From an uncultured Lachnospiraceae bacterium (GTDB taxonomy: Bacteria; Bacillota; Clostridia; Lachnospirales; Lachnospiraceae), in the NCBI GenBank assembly GCA_910584845.1, contig CAJUDH010000009.1, positions 1-64,000 on the forward strand: 64,000 bases of DNA. Reading direction: 5' to 3'. The translations under genes and the position numbers were made by a program. Within the stretch, counting starts at the first letter, position 1; the number at the start of each line of letters is the position of its first letter. Below are positions 26,642 to 36,200 of this stretch, piece after piece. The notes under the pieces are model-generated. The model ran no database searches, was not told the origin of the DNA, and was given only the letters and a program-made list of their open reading frames with translations.

Positions 26642-26959
26642 ATGCCGGTTGTTTTGACGGAAAAGCTGATTTATGAAATACTTTCTGTGGTAGAAGAAAT
26701 ACCAAAAGGAAAAGTGGCTTCTTACGGGCAGATTGCCAAATTGATTGGAAAGGATAAAAATGCAAGGCTGGTAGGGAAAGTATTAAGTATGGCAGAGTAC
26801 TATGGGGATTACCCATGCCATCGGGTGGTAAACCATGCAGGGCGGCTGGCCCCCTATTTTTTCAGCCAGAAAGGACGGCTGTTGGAAGAAGGGGTGGAAT
26901 TTAACAAGGGTGGCCGGGTTAATATGAAAAAATGCCAGTGGACTATTTGCGGGAAGTAA
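26642..26959 (+). CDS. MGMT-family DNA alkyltransferase-like protein
   Basis: 105 residues, the size of the C-terminal DNA-binding/active-site domain alone. The active-site motif is YPCHRVV, so the acceptor Cys is kept; alkyltransferase-like (ATL) proteins that only sense damage have Trp there. The helix-turn-helix segment IPKGKVASYGQIAKLIG is typical. The N-terminal domain of full-length Ogt is missing, as in many short clostridial members. It probably recognises O6-alkylguanine; whether it repairs it directly cannot be read from sequence. Confidence 0.82.
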   Translation: MPVVLTEKLIYEILSVVEEIPKGKVASYGQIAKLIGKDKNARLVGKVLSMAEYYGDYPCHRVVNHAGRLAPYFFSQKGRLLEEGVEFNKGGRVNMKKCQWTICGK

Positions 26960-27135
26960 AGGTCCTTTTATCTTATTTCACAGGAAAGGGCAACCCCGGA
27001 AGCAAACGGTTTCCGTTAGGGCCATACTGGGGCGCAGAGGGCCCCTGGCCCGAAAGCGGCCCGCTGCAGGAGGGAAATCCTGCAAGGCGGTATATAAAAA
27101 ACAAGAAAAACAATAGAAAGGGCAGGCAAGCAGCA

Positions 27136-27969
27136 ATGGGCAAAATTATTTTTATTGATGTGGACGGTACTTTGGTAGACTATGACGGAAACATTCCGGG
27201 CTCGGCGGTGAAAGCCATACGGGCGGCCCGGGCCAACGGCCATCGGGTGTATATCAGCACCGGCAGGAGCAAGGCAGAGGTATATCAGGATATATGGGAT
27301 ATAGGCCTGGACGGCATGATCGGGGGGAACGGAAGTTATGTGGAAGACCAGGGGCAGGTGATATTGCACCAGCTGATCAGCAAAGACCAGTGTAAACGGG
27401 TAGTAGACTGGCTCCACGGCCGGGGGCTGGAATTTTACCTGGAAAGCAACAACGGCCTTTTTGCCAGCGAGCATTTTGAGGAACAAGGCGAACCGGTGAT
27501 GCAGGAATATTCAAAACGGAAAGGAAAAGGCGGCGGAGAGGGGATTACGGTACGCAAGGCTTTCCCGGACATGATTTTTGACGGGGAGCTATACCGGGAC
27601 GATTTAAACAAAATAAGCTTTATTTTGTCGGAATACCAGGATTACCTGGATGCAAAGGAGGCTTTCCCCGATTTGCTGGCAGGCACTTGGGGCGGGAAAG
27701 GCGAGACAGCCCTGTTTGGCGATTTGGGGGTGAAGGACATTACCAAGGCCTACGCGATCGAAAAGCTATTGAACCATCTTGAGGCAAAAGTGGAAGATAC
27801 CATTGCCATCGGGGACGCCAAAATTGATATTCCCATGTTAGAATACTGCCATTATGGCGTTGCCATGGGCAGCGGCGGGCCGGAGATCAAGGCCATGGCG
27901 GATTTTATTACGACCGATGTGGACAAGGACGGGATGTGGAATGCCTTTGTGCATTTGGGGCTGGTGTAA
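27136..27969 (+). CDS. HAD-superfamily Cof-type phosphatase
   Basis: 277 residues. Motif I is DVDGTLVD, with the nucleophile Asp and the acid/base Asp; the tail AIGDAKIDIPML provides motif IV. A C2-type cap (about 85-200) lies between them, as in Cof/YbiV sugar-phosphate phosphatases. Substrate unknown. ATG 27136 is preferred since the frame upstream runs through non-coding bases and overlaps the MGMT gene. The gap 26960-27135 shows nothing else. Confidence 0.85.
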   Translation: MGKIIFIDVDGTLVDYDGNIPGSAVKAIRAARANGHRVYISTGRSKAEVYQDIWDIGLDGMIGGNGSYVEDQGQVILHQLISKDQCKRVVDWLHGRGLEFYLESNNGLFASEHFEEQGEPVMQEYSKRKGKGGGEGITVRKAFPDMIFDGELYRDDLNKISFILSEYQDYLDAKEAFPDLLAGTWGGKGETALFGDLGVKDITKAYAIEKLLNHLEAKVEDTIAIGDAKIDIPMLEYCHYGVAMGSGGPEIKAMADFITTDVDKDGMWNAFVHLGLV

Positions 27970-28072
27970 ACTGCCGTGCGCCATGGGTTTCGGGCTACCG
28001 CGGTAAAAGTAACCCGGCGTTTCAAGCCGGGGCCAGCTATAAAACGGATCCGGGAAAGGGAATGGAATCAGT

Positions 28073-29665
28073 ATGGGAGCCTATCTGAATCCGGGAAATG
28101 ACGCTTTTGCCATTTCCGTTAACGACGATATTTTTGTGGATAAAAGCGGCCTTATTTCCTATGTAAACAGTAAAATTGGCAAGCGTAAACGGTTTATCTG
28201 CGTCAGCAGGCCACGCAGCTTTGGCAAATCTATGGCAGCGGAGATGCTGGTGGCCTATTATGATAAAAGCTGTGATTCCCATGGGCTGTTCCGGGGCTTG
28301 GAGGTTGCCCGGGAGGAATCTTACCAGAAAAATTTAAACCAGTATGACGTGATTTTTTTAAATGTCCAGCAGTTTTTAAGCCTGGCGGGAAGCGCGGACA
28401 AGGTAGTGGAATCCCTGAAACAGAAAGTCCTTGCAGAGCTGCGGGACTATTACCACGACGTTGTCCCGCCTTGGGAGACCGAGCTGTCGTGTGCATTGGC
28501 TGCCGTTTATGCCCAAAGTACAGGGCCAAACAAAGGCTTTTTGTTTGTGATTGACGAGTGGGACTGTATTTTTCGGGAAGAAAAGGACAATGTTGACGCA
28601 CAGAAAGCCTATCTGGATTTTTTACGGGACTTGTTTAAAGACAGGACTTATGTAAAAGCCGTGTACATGACCGGTATTTTGCCCATAAAAAAGTACGGAA
28701 CCCACACGGCGTTAAATATTTTTGATGAATTTTCCATGGCTGCCCCGGGAAAATTAGCAAAATACATCGGTTTTACTGAGCAGGAGGTGCGTCAGCTCTG
28801 TAAAAGCCATGGGATGCGTTTTACAGAGGCAAAACGGTGGTATGACGGATACCATTTGAAACAAATGCCCCACATCTATAATCCAAAATCAGTGGCAGAC
28901 GCCATGATGGAAGGGGATTTTCGAAGCTATTGGACTGGCACGGAAACCTATGAGGCGTTACAGGTATATGTGGACTTGGAGATGGACGGGCTGGGGCAGG
29001 CGTGGGTTTCTTTATTGGCCGGCTCCGGCATACCTGTGGACGTGGGTTCTTTCCAGAATGACATGACTTCTTTCAAAAGCCGGGAGGACGTGCTCACGTT
29101 ACTGGTCCATTTGGGTTATTTAGCTTATGAGGAAAACGCGCGGTCCGTATTTATTCCCAATGAAGAAATCCGAGGGGAGTTTATCCGTGCGTTAAAAAAT
29201 GGCAGGCGGGCCCAGTTTGCCAGGGCCATCTGCCAGTCCGGCCAGATTTTGGAAGCCACGGTCCGGATGGACGAAAAAGAGGTGGCCAGGTTAGCGGAAG
29301 AAGTGCAGGGCGTGGGCATGGCCGCCTCCCCCCTGTTCCCTAACCCGGATCCGTTTTTTCCGGATGCGCTCATCCTCGCCTATCTTTGCAACCGGGAGGG
29401 CTATCCCATAGCCAGGGAGCTGCCAGCCGGGGAGGGGTATGGGGGGGTGCTGCTGCTTCCCCGGAAAAATTCACAGGACCCCGCGGTTTTCTTGGAGGTG
29501 GCGAAGGAAGTTTCCGCCAAAGAGGCGGTGTCAAAGATGGGCGAAAACAATTGGCCCCCTATTATGGCCGGTTTTGAAGGGGATATCCTTTTGGCTGCCA
29601 TCCGTTATGACCGGAAGAAGAAATCATGCGAATGTGCCATAGAAAAACGGGAAGGTATCTTGTGA
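28073..29665 (+). CDS. AAA-ATPase-like protein with PD-(D/E)XK-type C-terminus
   Basis: 530 residues. The N-terminal AAA-ATPase_like domain (PF09820) is marked by FVDKSGLISYVNSKIG, a Walker A-like SRPRSFGKS and Walker B-like FVIDEWDC. The C-terminal region (about 430-530) sits where family members carry a PD-(D/E)XK nuclease-like domain, here VFLEVAKEVSAKEAVSKMG. The expected acidic-x-Lys pair is altered (LEVAK), so catalysis is doubtful. The family is widespread in gut Firmicutes and Bacteroidetes, often in many copies; its role is unknown and perhaps linked to mobile DNA or defence. Confidence 0.8.
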   Translation: MGAYLNPGNDAFAISVNDDIFVDKSGLISYVNSKIGKRKRFICVSRPRSFGKSMAAEMLVAYYDKSCDSHGLFRGLEVAREESYQKNLNQYDVIFLNVQQFLSLAGSADKVVESLKQKVLAELRDYYHDVVPPWETELSCALAAVYAQSTGPNKGFLFVIDEWDCIFREEKDNVDAQKAYLDFLRDLFKDRTYVKAVYMTGILPIKKYGTHTALNIFDEFSMAAPGKLAKYIGFTEQEVRQLCKSHGMRFTEAKRWYDGYHLKQMPHIYNPKSVADAMMEGDFRSYWTGTETYEALQVYVDLEMDGLGQAWVSLLAGSGIPVDVGSFQNDMTSFKSREDVLTLLVHLGYLAYEENARSVFIPNEEIRGEFIRALKNGRRAQFARAICQSGQILEATVRMDEKEVARLAEEVQGVGMAASPLFPNPDPFFPDALILAYLCNREGYPIARELPAGEGYGGVLLLPRKNSQDPAVFLEVAKEVSAKEAVSKMGENNWPPIMAGFEGDILLAAIRYDRKKKSCECAIEKREGIL

Positions 29666-29675
29666 AAAATAAGTA

Positions 29676-29704
29676 TTGCAATTAAAAGGTGTTTGTGCTA
29701 ATAT
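29676..29704 (+). promoter_or_regulatory. Promoter of the T-box leader
   Basis: TTGCAA (29676-29681), a 17-base spacer, TAATAT (29699-29704). It starts just after the preceding gene ends. Confidence 0.6.
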
Positions 29705-29710
29705 ATTGGA

Positions 29711-30060
29711 AACTTAGTGCGGCAAAGCAAGAAAAAGGCAGGGAAGGAGATCCTTGCCCAAGGGATTTTGACAGGGAGACGGCGCCGCCGACTGAAAGCG
29801 GCGTTAGATTGGACCAGGCAATAAGGGGACGCTCCGGAGCCGGCATTTCGAACGGGCCATGTAGGCAAACAAGTGTGAAATTAAGCCGTGGACCGCTATA
29901 GGCCTTTCGTAGGGATGCCCGAACGGCACTCGTTACGTGCCAAGAGGGGAGCGCCGGTTTTGCCGAGGCCGGCCTCAATACGGGTGGTACCGCGGAACAT
30001 GATTGTCAAGATGTCCCGTCCCCGGAGTATAGGAACGTATTCCGGGGCGGGGCTTTTTTG
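29711..30060 (+). ncRNA. T-box riboswitch leader
   Basis: The conserved T-box sequence GGGTGGTACCGCGG is at about 29982-29995. It is followed by a GC-rich terminator (GTCCCGTCCCCGGA with TCCGGGGCGGGGC, then TTTTTT, 30012-30058). Upstream, GCCGACTGAAAGCGGC fits a stem I element. T-boxes sense uncharged tRNA and let transcription continue when it binds. The specifier codon was not identified with confidence. The stub downstream suggests tRNA-Asp or tRNA-Asn. Confidence 0.88.
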
Positions 30061-30147
30061 CGTTATGAAAATCCCTAAGGCGGGGCAAGGGCCCCGCTCC
30101 CGGAAAATAGGCGGCCCGCTTTTCGGGGATGGGAGAGGGAGGCTGCC

Positions 30148-30415
30148 ATGGGTTTTTTGACTGGGGTAAAACGGAAAGGGGCCATTGGGATCCGGGAGGC
30201 CCTGGAGGAAGGCCACCGGGAAAAAACTGTGAAAATGAACGGGGCCATACGCAATATCCGGGACATGGGCGACGTGGCGTTTGCTATTTTGCGCACGCCA
30301 CAAGGGCTGGTGCAGTGTGTATAGGAGAAAGGCAAAGCGGATCCGGCTATCGTGGATGGGCTGGTGAAGGAGATGCTGGAGCGTGCCTGTAAATGGCTCT
30401 TGCCATCCCCCAAAG
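30148..30415 (+). pseudogene. 5' stub of an aspartyl/asparaginyl-tRNA synthetase gene
   Basis: An ATG at 30148 gives 58 codons, then TAG. Residues 31-58 include NGAIRNIRDMGDVAFAILR and GLVQCV, the start of the anticodon-binding OB fold of an archaeal-type AspRS/AsnRS. After the stop the same frame continues as coding-like sequence (EKGKADPAIVDGLVKEMLER) until about 30385, then loses sense. The catalytic domain, about 370 residues, is gone. The stub sits in the expected place behind a T-box leader, so the original gene was probably a tRNA-responsive aspS2-type synthetase. Confidence 0.7.
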
Positions 30416-30464
30416 GGTTTACGGCCAGGATATACCGGCAAAATCAGGAAAGGAAAAGGAAAAA

Positions 30465-30806
30465 ATGGTACGGAAAGCAAAGGTTAAGGTGGTAGAAGGC
30501 TTAAAAGGCGGTGTGGGAAAACTGGAAATGCACCACATATTGGAACCGGAAGAACTTAACGGCCATGGAAGGCTATATGCGCTGGTGAGGATGGAGCCCC
30601 ACAGCAGCATAGGCTACCACGAGCATATGGGGGAGACGGAACCTTATTATGTCCTCTCCGGCCACGGCATATTTATTGACAATGATAAGAACCGGATCCC
30701 TGTGGGGCCTGACGACGTATGCTTAATCGAATGCGGCCAGGGCCATGGGTTTGAGAATGATTCGGAAGAAGAGCTGGTGATGATGGCGCTGGTCTATAAG
30801 GAGTAG
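30465..30806 (+). CDS. Small cupin-domain protein
   Basis: 113 residues forming one cupin barrel. Motif 1 is seen in SIGYHEHMGETEPYYVLSGHG and motif 2 in ECGQGHGFENDS, both with metal-binding His and Glu. ATG 30465 has an AGGAAAAGGA site; the frame upstream overlaps the dead synthetase. It lies downstream of the T-box with no terminator between, so it may now be expressed under that leader. A terminator follows at 30880. Its substrate is unknown. Confidence 0.8.
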   Translation: MVRKAKVKVVEGLKGGVGKLEMHHILEPEELNGHGRLYALVRMEPHSSIGYHEHMGETEPYYVLSGHGIFIDNDKNRIPVGPDDVCLIECGQGHGFENDSEEELVMMALVYKE

Positions 30807-30879
30807 GGGCTTGCCCGTATCCGGTAAACGGGGGCATATAAGGCTTTAAGCCTAAATGGGCCAAAGGGCATGTATGAAA

Positions 30880-30945
30880 GGCGGGGATAAAGGGGGCCTA
30901 TAACCTGGTTGTGTTATTGCCTCCCCTTATCCCCGGCCTTTTTTT
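30880..30945. terminator. Hairpin between the cupin gene and the convergent gene
   Basis: GGCGGGGATAA..GGGG pairs with CCCCTTATCCCCGGCC and is followed by TTTTTTT on the + strand. It probably ends the cupin transcript and may also serve the minus-strand gene. Confidence 0.75.
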
Positions 30946-31690
30946 AAAGTGGACCGTTCCCCCGTTTTTCCTTGGTCAGCTGCGAAATAATTTTTACCCG
31001 GTTATTGATGCTTTTTGTTTCCGGGCTAAATGGCTGGAACATCACATGTAATGCCATACCGTCGTACTCTTCCGTGTGCCAGGAGGGGTTGATTTCCTTT
31101 CCGTTGGCCACCAGCGTGGATAAGAAATGGGAGTGGTATTCGGCAAAAGCCGCATTGGCTTTTTGGGCTTGGCTGCAGTTTTCCAGGGCCTGCCCTAAAT
31201 GGGATTGGAACTGGGCCAGGCGCAAAGGCTCGCCGGACTGGAATAACCGCATCAGCGCCACGGCCACGGTATAGCAGCTGTTTTTATTGAGTGCGGTGGT
31301 AACGCCGACGCTTAAGGCAGTTACCGCCTCCCGGTTGACCATTACTTTGAAATTGGCGGCAGATTTCTGGATGCATTCCGGAATGGAATGGGAGCGCCAG
31401 GCCTCTGCTTCGCTGCGGAGGGAATCCCGTAATTCTTCGATGTCAGAAAAGATATTGACGGTACCTCTGGATATGGATTCTATGGCATAAGAAGAAAAAT
31501 TGCTATCGGTTTTCGGGATAAAATAATAGGTCCTTAAGGGGTTGTAACGGCAAGCACGGAAGGCTTCCATTAATGACAATGCACTCATGCCTTCTTCTAA
31601 TACGTAGATATGGATGTCCTGCCCTTCGGAAGTTCCGAAGTCTTCTATTCCCAAATCAAAATCCTTTTGGTCTGTGTGAACCTTAAACAT
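30944..31690 (-). CDS. Unrecognised 248-residue protein
   Basis: ATG at 31690 follows AGGAGGTGCC. The product is soluble with no signal peptide. It begins MFKVHTDQKDFDLGIEDF. A central helical region (about 95-175) has Ala/Leu repeats such as ALSVGVTTALNKNSCYTVAV. The tail contains WHTEEYDGMALHVMFQPF. I recognise no family. An extended -10 (TGT then TATAAT, minus strand 31749-31741) is likely its promoter. It is convergent with the cupin gene and divergent from the aminotransferase. Confidence 0.75.
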   Translation of the reverse strand: MFKVHTDQKDFDLGIEDFGTSEGQDIHIYVLEEGMSALSLMEAFRACRYNPLRTYYFIPKTDSNFSSYAIESISRGTVNIFSDIEELRDSLRSEAEAWRSHSIPECIQKSAANFKVMVNREAVTALSVGVTTALNKNSCYTVAVALMRLFQSGEPLRLAQFQSHLGQALENCSQAQKANAAFAEYHSHFLSTLVANGKEINPSWHTEEYDGMALHVMFQPFSPETKSINNRVKIISQLTKEKRGNGPL

Positions 31691-31740
31691 GTTTGGCACC
31701 TCCTGAAAATGCAACATTAGTGTAAAATAATTCCGATTTC

Positions 31741-31749
31741 ATTATAACA
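31741..31749 (-). promoter_or_regulatory. Extended -10 promoter for the 248-residue protein
   Basis: TGTTATAAT on the minus strand; no good -35 is needed with the TGn extension. The leader is about 45 bases. Confidence 0.45.
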
Positions 31750-31876
31750 CTTGTTTCCCCATTTTCCTAGAGTGTGTTAAAAAATTGCATGGACCCAGGC
31801 GGGGGAAGGGCGGCCGGCAAACCGTTAAATGGATATGAAGGCGGGGCTTGCCCTTATGGACCGCTGCGATTAGGGA

Positions 31877-31905
31877 TTGTAAAGTGGCCGTTTTTCGTGT
31901 AGAAT
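31877..31905 (+). promoter_or_regulatory. Promoter for the aminotransferase unit
   Basis: TTGTAA and TAGAAT with a 17-base spacer, 41 bases before the ATG at 31946. Confidence 0.5.
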
Positions 31906-31945
31906 GGATAAGGTTCATACCAAAAAACAGACAGGAGGAAAAAAT

Positions 31946-33250
31946 ATGCAGCCATATATAGAAATGAACAATGAGGAATTATTGGCATTGAAAAAACAGC
32001 TGTCCATGCGGTATAAAGATTTCCAAAATAAAGACCTGAAGCTGGACATGTCCCGGGGCAAACCCAGCGTAGAGCAGCTGGACCTTTCTATGGGCATGAT
32101 GGATGTGCTAAGCAGCGGCGACGACTTAACGTGTGAAGATGGCACAGACTGCCGTAATTATGGCGTGCTGACAGGCATCAAAGAGGCCAAAGAGCTCATT
32201 GGCGATATGATGGAAGTGGCGCCGGACAATATTATTATTTATGGGAATTCCAGCTTGAATGTGATGTTTGATACCGTATCCCGTTCTGTTACCAACGGCG
32301 TGATGGGCTGCACTCCCTGGTGCAAACTGGATAAAGTGAAATTCCTCTGCCCGGTTCCGGGATATGACCGCCATTTTGCCATAACGGATTATTTCGGTAT
32401 TGAAATGATCAACATCCCCATGAATGAAGACGGGCCGGATATGGACATGATAGAAAAGCTGGTGGCGCAAGACGACTCCATCAAAGGCATCTGGTGTGTC
32501 CCTAAATATTCCAATCCCACGGGAAACAGTTATTCGGATATTACGGTGCGCCGTTTTGCCCGTTTAAAGCCGGCGGCCCCGGATTTCCGGATCTATTGGG
32601 ACAATGCTTATGGGATCCATCATTTATATGACCAGGACCAGGACCATTTGATTGAAATTTTGGCCGAATGCAAACGGGCAGGCAATCCCGACCTGGTCTA
32701 TAAATTTTCTTCTACTTCCAAGATCAGCTTCCCGGGTTCCGGCATTGCGGCCATAGCCACCTCCCGCAATAACCTGGAAGACATTGAACAGCAATTAAGG
32801 TTTCAGACCATCGGCCATGATAAAGTGAACCAGCTGCGCCATGTAAGGTATTTCGGGGGGATCCATGGGATGGTGGAACATATGCGCAGACATGCGGACA
32901 TTATGCGCCCGAAATTTGAAGCGGTTATTAATACCTTGGAAAGGGAGCTGGCCGGCTTAGGCATCGGCAGTTGGACCAAGCCCAAAGGGGGATATTTTAT
33001 TTCTTTTGATTCCATGGACGGATGTGCCAAAGACATTGTGGCCAAATGCAAGAAAGCCGGTTTGGTTATGACCGGCGCAGGGGCGACCTACCCTTATGGA
33101 AAAGACCCCCATAACAGCAATATCCGCATTGCCCCGTCCTATCCGCCCCTGGAAGATTTGGTTATGGCCATGGAGCTGTTTGCCCTTTGCGTCAAGATTG
33201 TAAGTATTGACCATATCCTGGCGGACAAAAAGGCCAAAGGCGAAGGGTAA
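31946..33250 (+). CDS. PLP-dependent aminotransferase (PF12897 type)
   Basis: 434 residues of fold-type I. The family is annotated as aspartate or alanine-glyoxylate aminotransferase in clostridia. The PLP lysine is in YKFSSTSKISFPGSG. Other landmarks are the SRGKPS substrate loop, IYGNSSLN phosphate contact, CVPKYSNPTGN and the Asp/Tyr in IYWDNAYGIH. ATG 31946 has AGGAGG; the longer frame is unlikely. The yfhO-type gene begins 33 bases after it and argH 33 bases after that, so the three may form an operon. Confidence 0.9.
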   Translation: MQPYIEMNNEELLALKKQLSMRYKDFQNKDLKLDMSRGKPSVEQLDLSMGMMDVLSSGDDLTCEDGTDCRNYGVLTGIKEAKELIGDMMEVAPDNIIIYGNSSLNVMFDTVSRSVTNGVMGCTPWCKLDKVKFLCPVPGYDRHFAITDYFGIEMINIPMNEDGPDMDMIEKLVAQDDSIKGIWCVPKYSNPTGNSYSDITVRRFARLKPAAPDFRIYWDNAYGIHHLYDQDQDHLIEILAECKRAGNPDLVYKFSSTSKISFPGSGIAAIATSRNNLEDIEQQLRFQTIGHDKVNQLRHVRYFGGIHGMVEHMRRHADIMRPKFEAVINTLERELAGLGIGSWTKPKGGYFISFDSMDGCAKDIVAKCKKAGLVMTGAGATYPYGKDPHNSNIRIAPSYPPLEDLVMAMELFALCVKIVSIDHILADKKAKGEG

Positions 33251-33283
33251 CCGGAGCTTATTGTAAGTAAGGAGAAACCGGAA

Positions 33284-36200
33284 ATGGCACAGAAAGATAT
33301 TAGCCAGATTACGAGAGAATTAGAGGATTTGCTTGTCCAGCAGCCAAAAGCAGAAGCCGGATGGCGGGAAGCGCAAAAAGTGCAGCGGGAAGCGCAAAAG
33401 GAACAGCCGGAAGCACGAAAGGAACAGCCGGAGGCGCAAGAAGTGCAGCCGGAAGCACGAAAGGAACAGCCGGAGGCGCAAAAAGTGCAGCCGGAAGCGC
33501 AAAAGGAACAGCCGGAAGCGCAAAAGGAACAGCCGGAAGCGCAAAAGGAACAGCCGGAAGCACAAAAGGAACAGCCGGAAGCACGAAAGGAACAGCCGGA
33601 GGCACAAAAGGAACAGCCGGAAACGCAAAAAGTGCAGCCGGAAGCGCAAGAGGAACAGAGGGAAGCACGAAAGGAATGGCGGGAGGCGCAAGAAGGACAG
33701 CCGGAAACGCAAAAGGGACAGCGGGAAGCGCAAGAAGGACAGCCGGAAACACAAAAGGGACAGCCGGAAATACAGGAACGGCAGCCGGAAGAAAAAGGGG
33801 AGGCCATGAAAGCGCCGGAGACGAATATGGAAACAGAAAACGTAAAGAAAAAAGGAAAGGGGCGCCATGCCTTGCAGGGCCAGGCATGGAACCTGGTGCG
33901 CCCCAGTGACGGCCTGATTGCCGCTTTTATGGTGCCAGTCGTGATTTTGCTTATTATCTTTGCCCAGAGGGGCATATTCCCTTTTGGGGAGGAGTCTTTC
34001 CTGCGGACGGATATGTACCATCAATACGCGCCGTTTTTCTCGGAATTCAGGAATAAGCTGGCCACGGGGGAGAGCTTGCTGTATAGCTGGAATGTAGGTA
34101 TGGGGGTGAACTTCTCTGCTTTATATGCCTATTACCTGGCCAGCCCCCTTAACTGGTTTTTGCTTTTGTGCCCGGCTGGCCTGGTGATCGAATTTATGAC
34201 GTATATGATCGTGCTGAAAACCGGCCTGTCCGGCCTGTCTATGGTCTATTATTTAAGGAAGCATTGCAAGACCACTGACTTTGGCACCGTGTTTTTTGCC
34301 ATTTTTTATGCATTATCCGGGTATATGGCGGCTTACAGCTGGAATATTATGTGGCTGGACTGCATTATATTGTTCCCTTTGGCCCTTTTGGGCCTGGAGC
34401 GGCTGGTGCGGGAGGGAAAAGGGCTGCCCTATTGCATTATCTTGGGGCTTTCCATCCTGTCCAATTACTATATTTCCATTATGACCTGCGTTTTCCTGGT
34501 CTTATATTTCGTGGCCCTGATGGTGCTGGAAAGGCATATGACCTGGGAAAAGTTTATAAACCGCTCCTTTTGGTTTGCCGTGTATTCCCTTCTGGCCGGG
34601 GGGCTTGCGGCTTGTGTGCTGCTTCCGGAGATTTACGCCTTACAGATGACCGCGTCCGGGGAGATAAATTTCCCCAAAAGCTATAGCCAGTATTTCCCTA
34701 TCATTGACATGGCCGCCCGCCATATCAACAATGTTGAGACGGAGATCGGCCTGGACCATTGGCCCAATATTTATTGCGGGGTGGCGGTGCTGATGCTTTT
34801 CCCCCTGTATTTGTCATCAAAAAAGGTACCCGGAAAGGAAAAGGCGATATACTGCCTGATGCTTTTGTTTTTTTTCGCCAGTTTCTCCATCAATGTGATG
34901 AACTTTGTTTGGCATGGCTTCCATTACCCCAACAGCCTGCCCTGCCGGCAGTCGTACATTTATATCTGTTTTATGCTGCTAATGTGCTGCAAGGCTTATT
35001 TGGGGCTGAAGGAGGCGCCTTGGAAGCATGTGGTCCTGGCTTTTTGGGGTTCGGTAGGGTTTGTCTTGTTGGCGCAGAAACTGGTAACCGCCAAGCATTT
35101 TGATAATTTTATTATTTTTTATGTGGCGATTTTGTTTCTGGCTTTGTACTTGGCCGCTTTTTGGCTGTACCAAAAAGGCCCGGTGTACCGGAATCGGGCG
35201 CTCCTTTTTGCCTTGGCGGTTGTATCGGTGGAGGCTGCGGTAAACATGACGGTGACCAGTATCACTACCACCAGCCGCACGGCGTATAAAAATGACAACG
35301 GCGCCGTGGGCGTATTGGTATCTTCTGTGCTTCCTGCCCGGAATGGGGATACATTTTTCCGTATGGAAAAGGTGTCCCGGAAGACGAAAAATGACGGGGC
35401 CTGGATGAATTTCCCGTCGGTGTCTTTGTTTTCTTCTACCGCCAATGCGGATTTAAGCAAACTGTTTAAAAAGCTGGGATGTGAAAGCTCTACCAACGCA
35501 TACAGCATCACGGGCAGCACCCCCCTCATTGACTGCCTGTTTGCGGTAAAGTATGGCCTCTATTCCGAGGCGCCGGACGATACGGCCATGAGGGAATTTA
35601 TGGCGCAGGAAGAAGATATTTTACTTTACCGTAACCGGTATACACTGCCTTTGGGGTTTTGGGTGCCGGAAAATTTTGAAAGCCTCTGGAACCTGGATGC
35701 GGGGAACCCGGCAGACGTGCAAAACAGCCTGGCAGACGGGATGGGCACAGGGCCGGTTTTGGATGCTGTTTTGGATGCCACGGCCGAGGGGAAAACCATG
35801 ACATTTTGGCCCGAGGCAAGCGGGGAATATTATGCTTACGTGGGCAACAAAAAGATTGAAAAGGTCACCGCAGCTACCTGGAAAGGGACAAAAACTTTTA
35901 ATAATGTAAACCGGGGCTACCTGCTGGAGCTGGGGTACTGCATTGCAGGCGAGGAAGTGACGCTGACGGCTGAGGACACGGAAGAGAACATGTGGGCGGA
36001 TGTATACCGTTTTTCGGAAACCGGGTTGGAACAAGCCTACAACAAGCTTTCGGCCTGTCCATGGAAGCTGACGCGCTGGCAAGAGGCTTTGCTGGAAGGT
36101 ACGGTTTCCTGTGAAGAAAAAGGCATTATGATGACTACCATCCCTTATGACAAAGGGTGGACGATATTGGTAGACGGGCTGGAAGTGCCGGCAGTAAAAA

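Noticed and set aside
33309..34024. Several long open frames on both strands over the YfhO repeats
   Set aside because: The 21-base repeat unit lacks stops in every frame, so all such frames stay open by chance.
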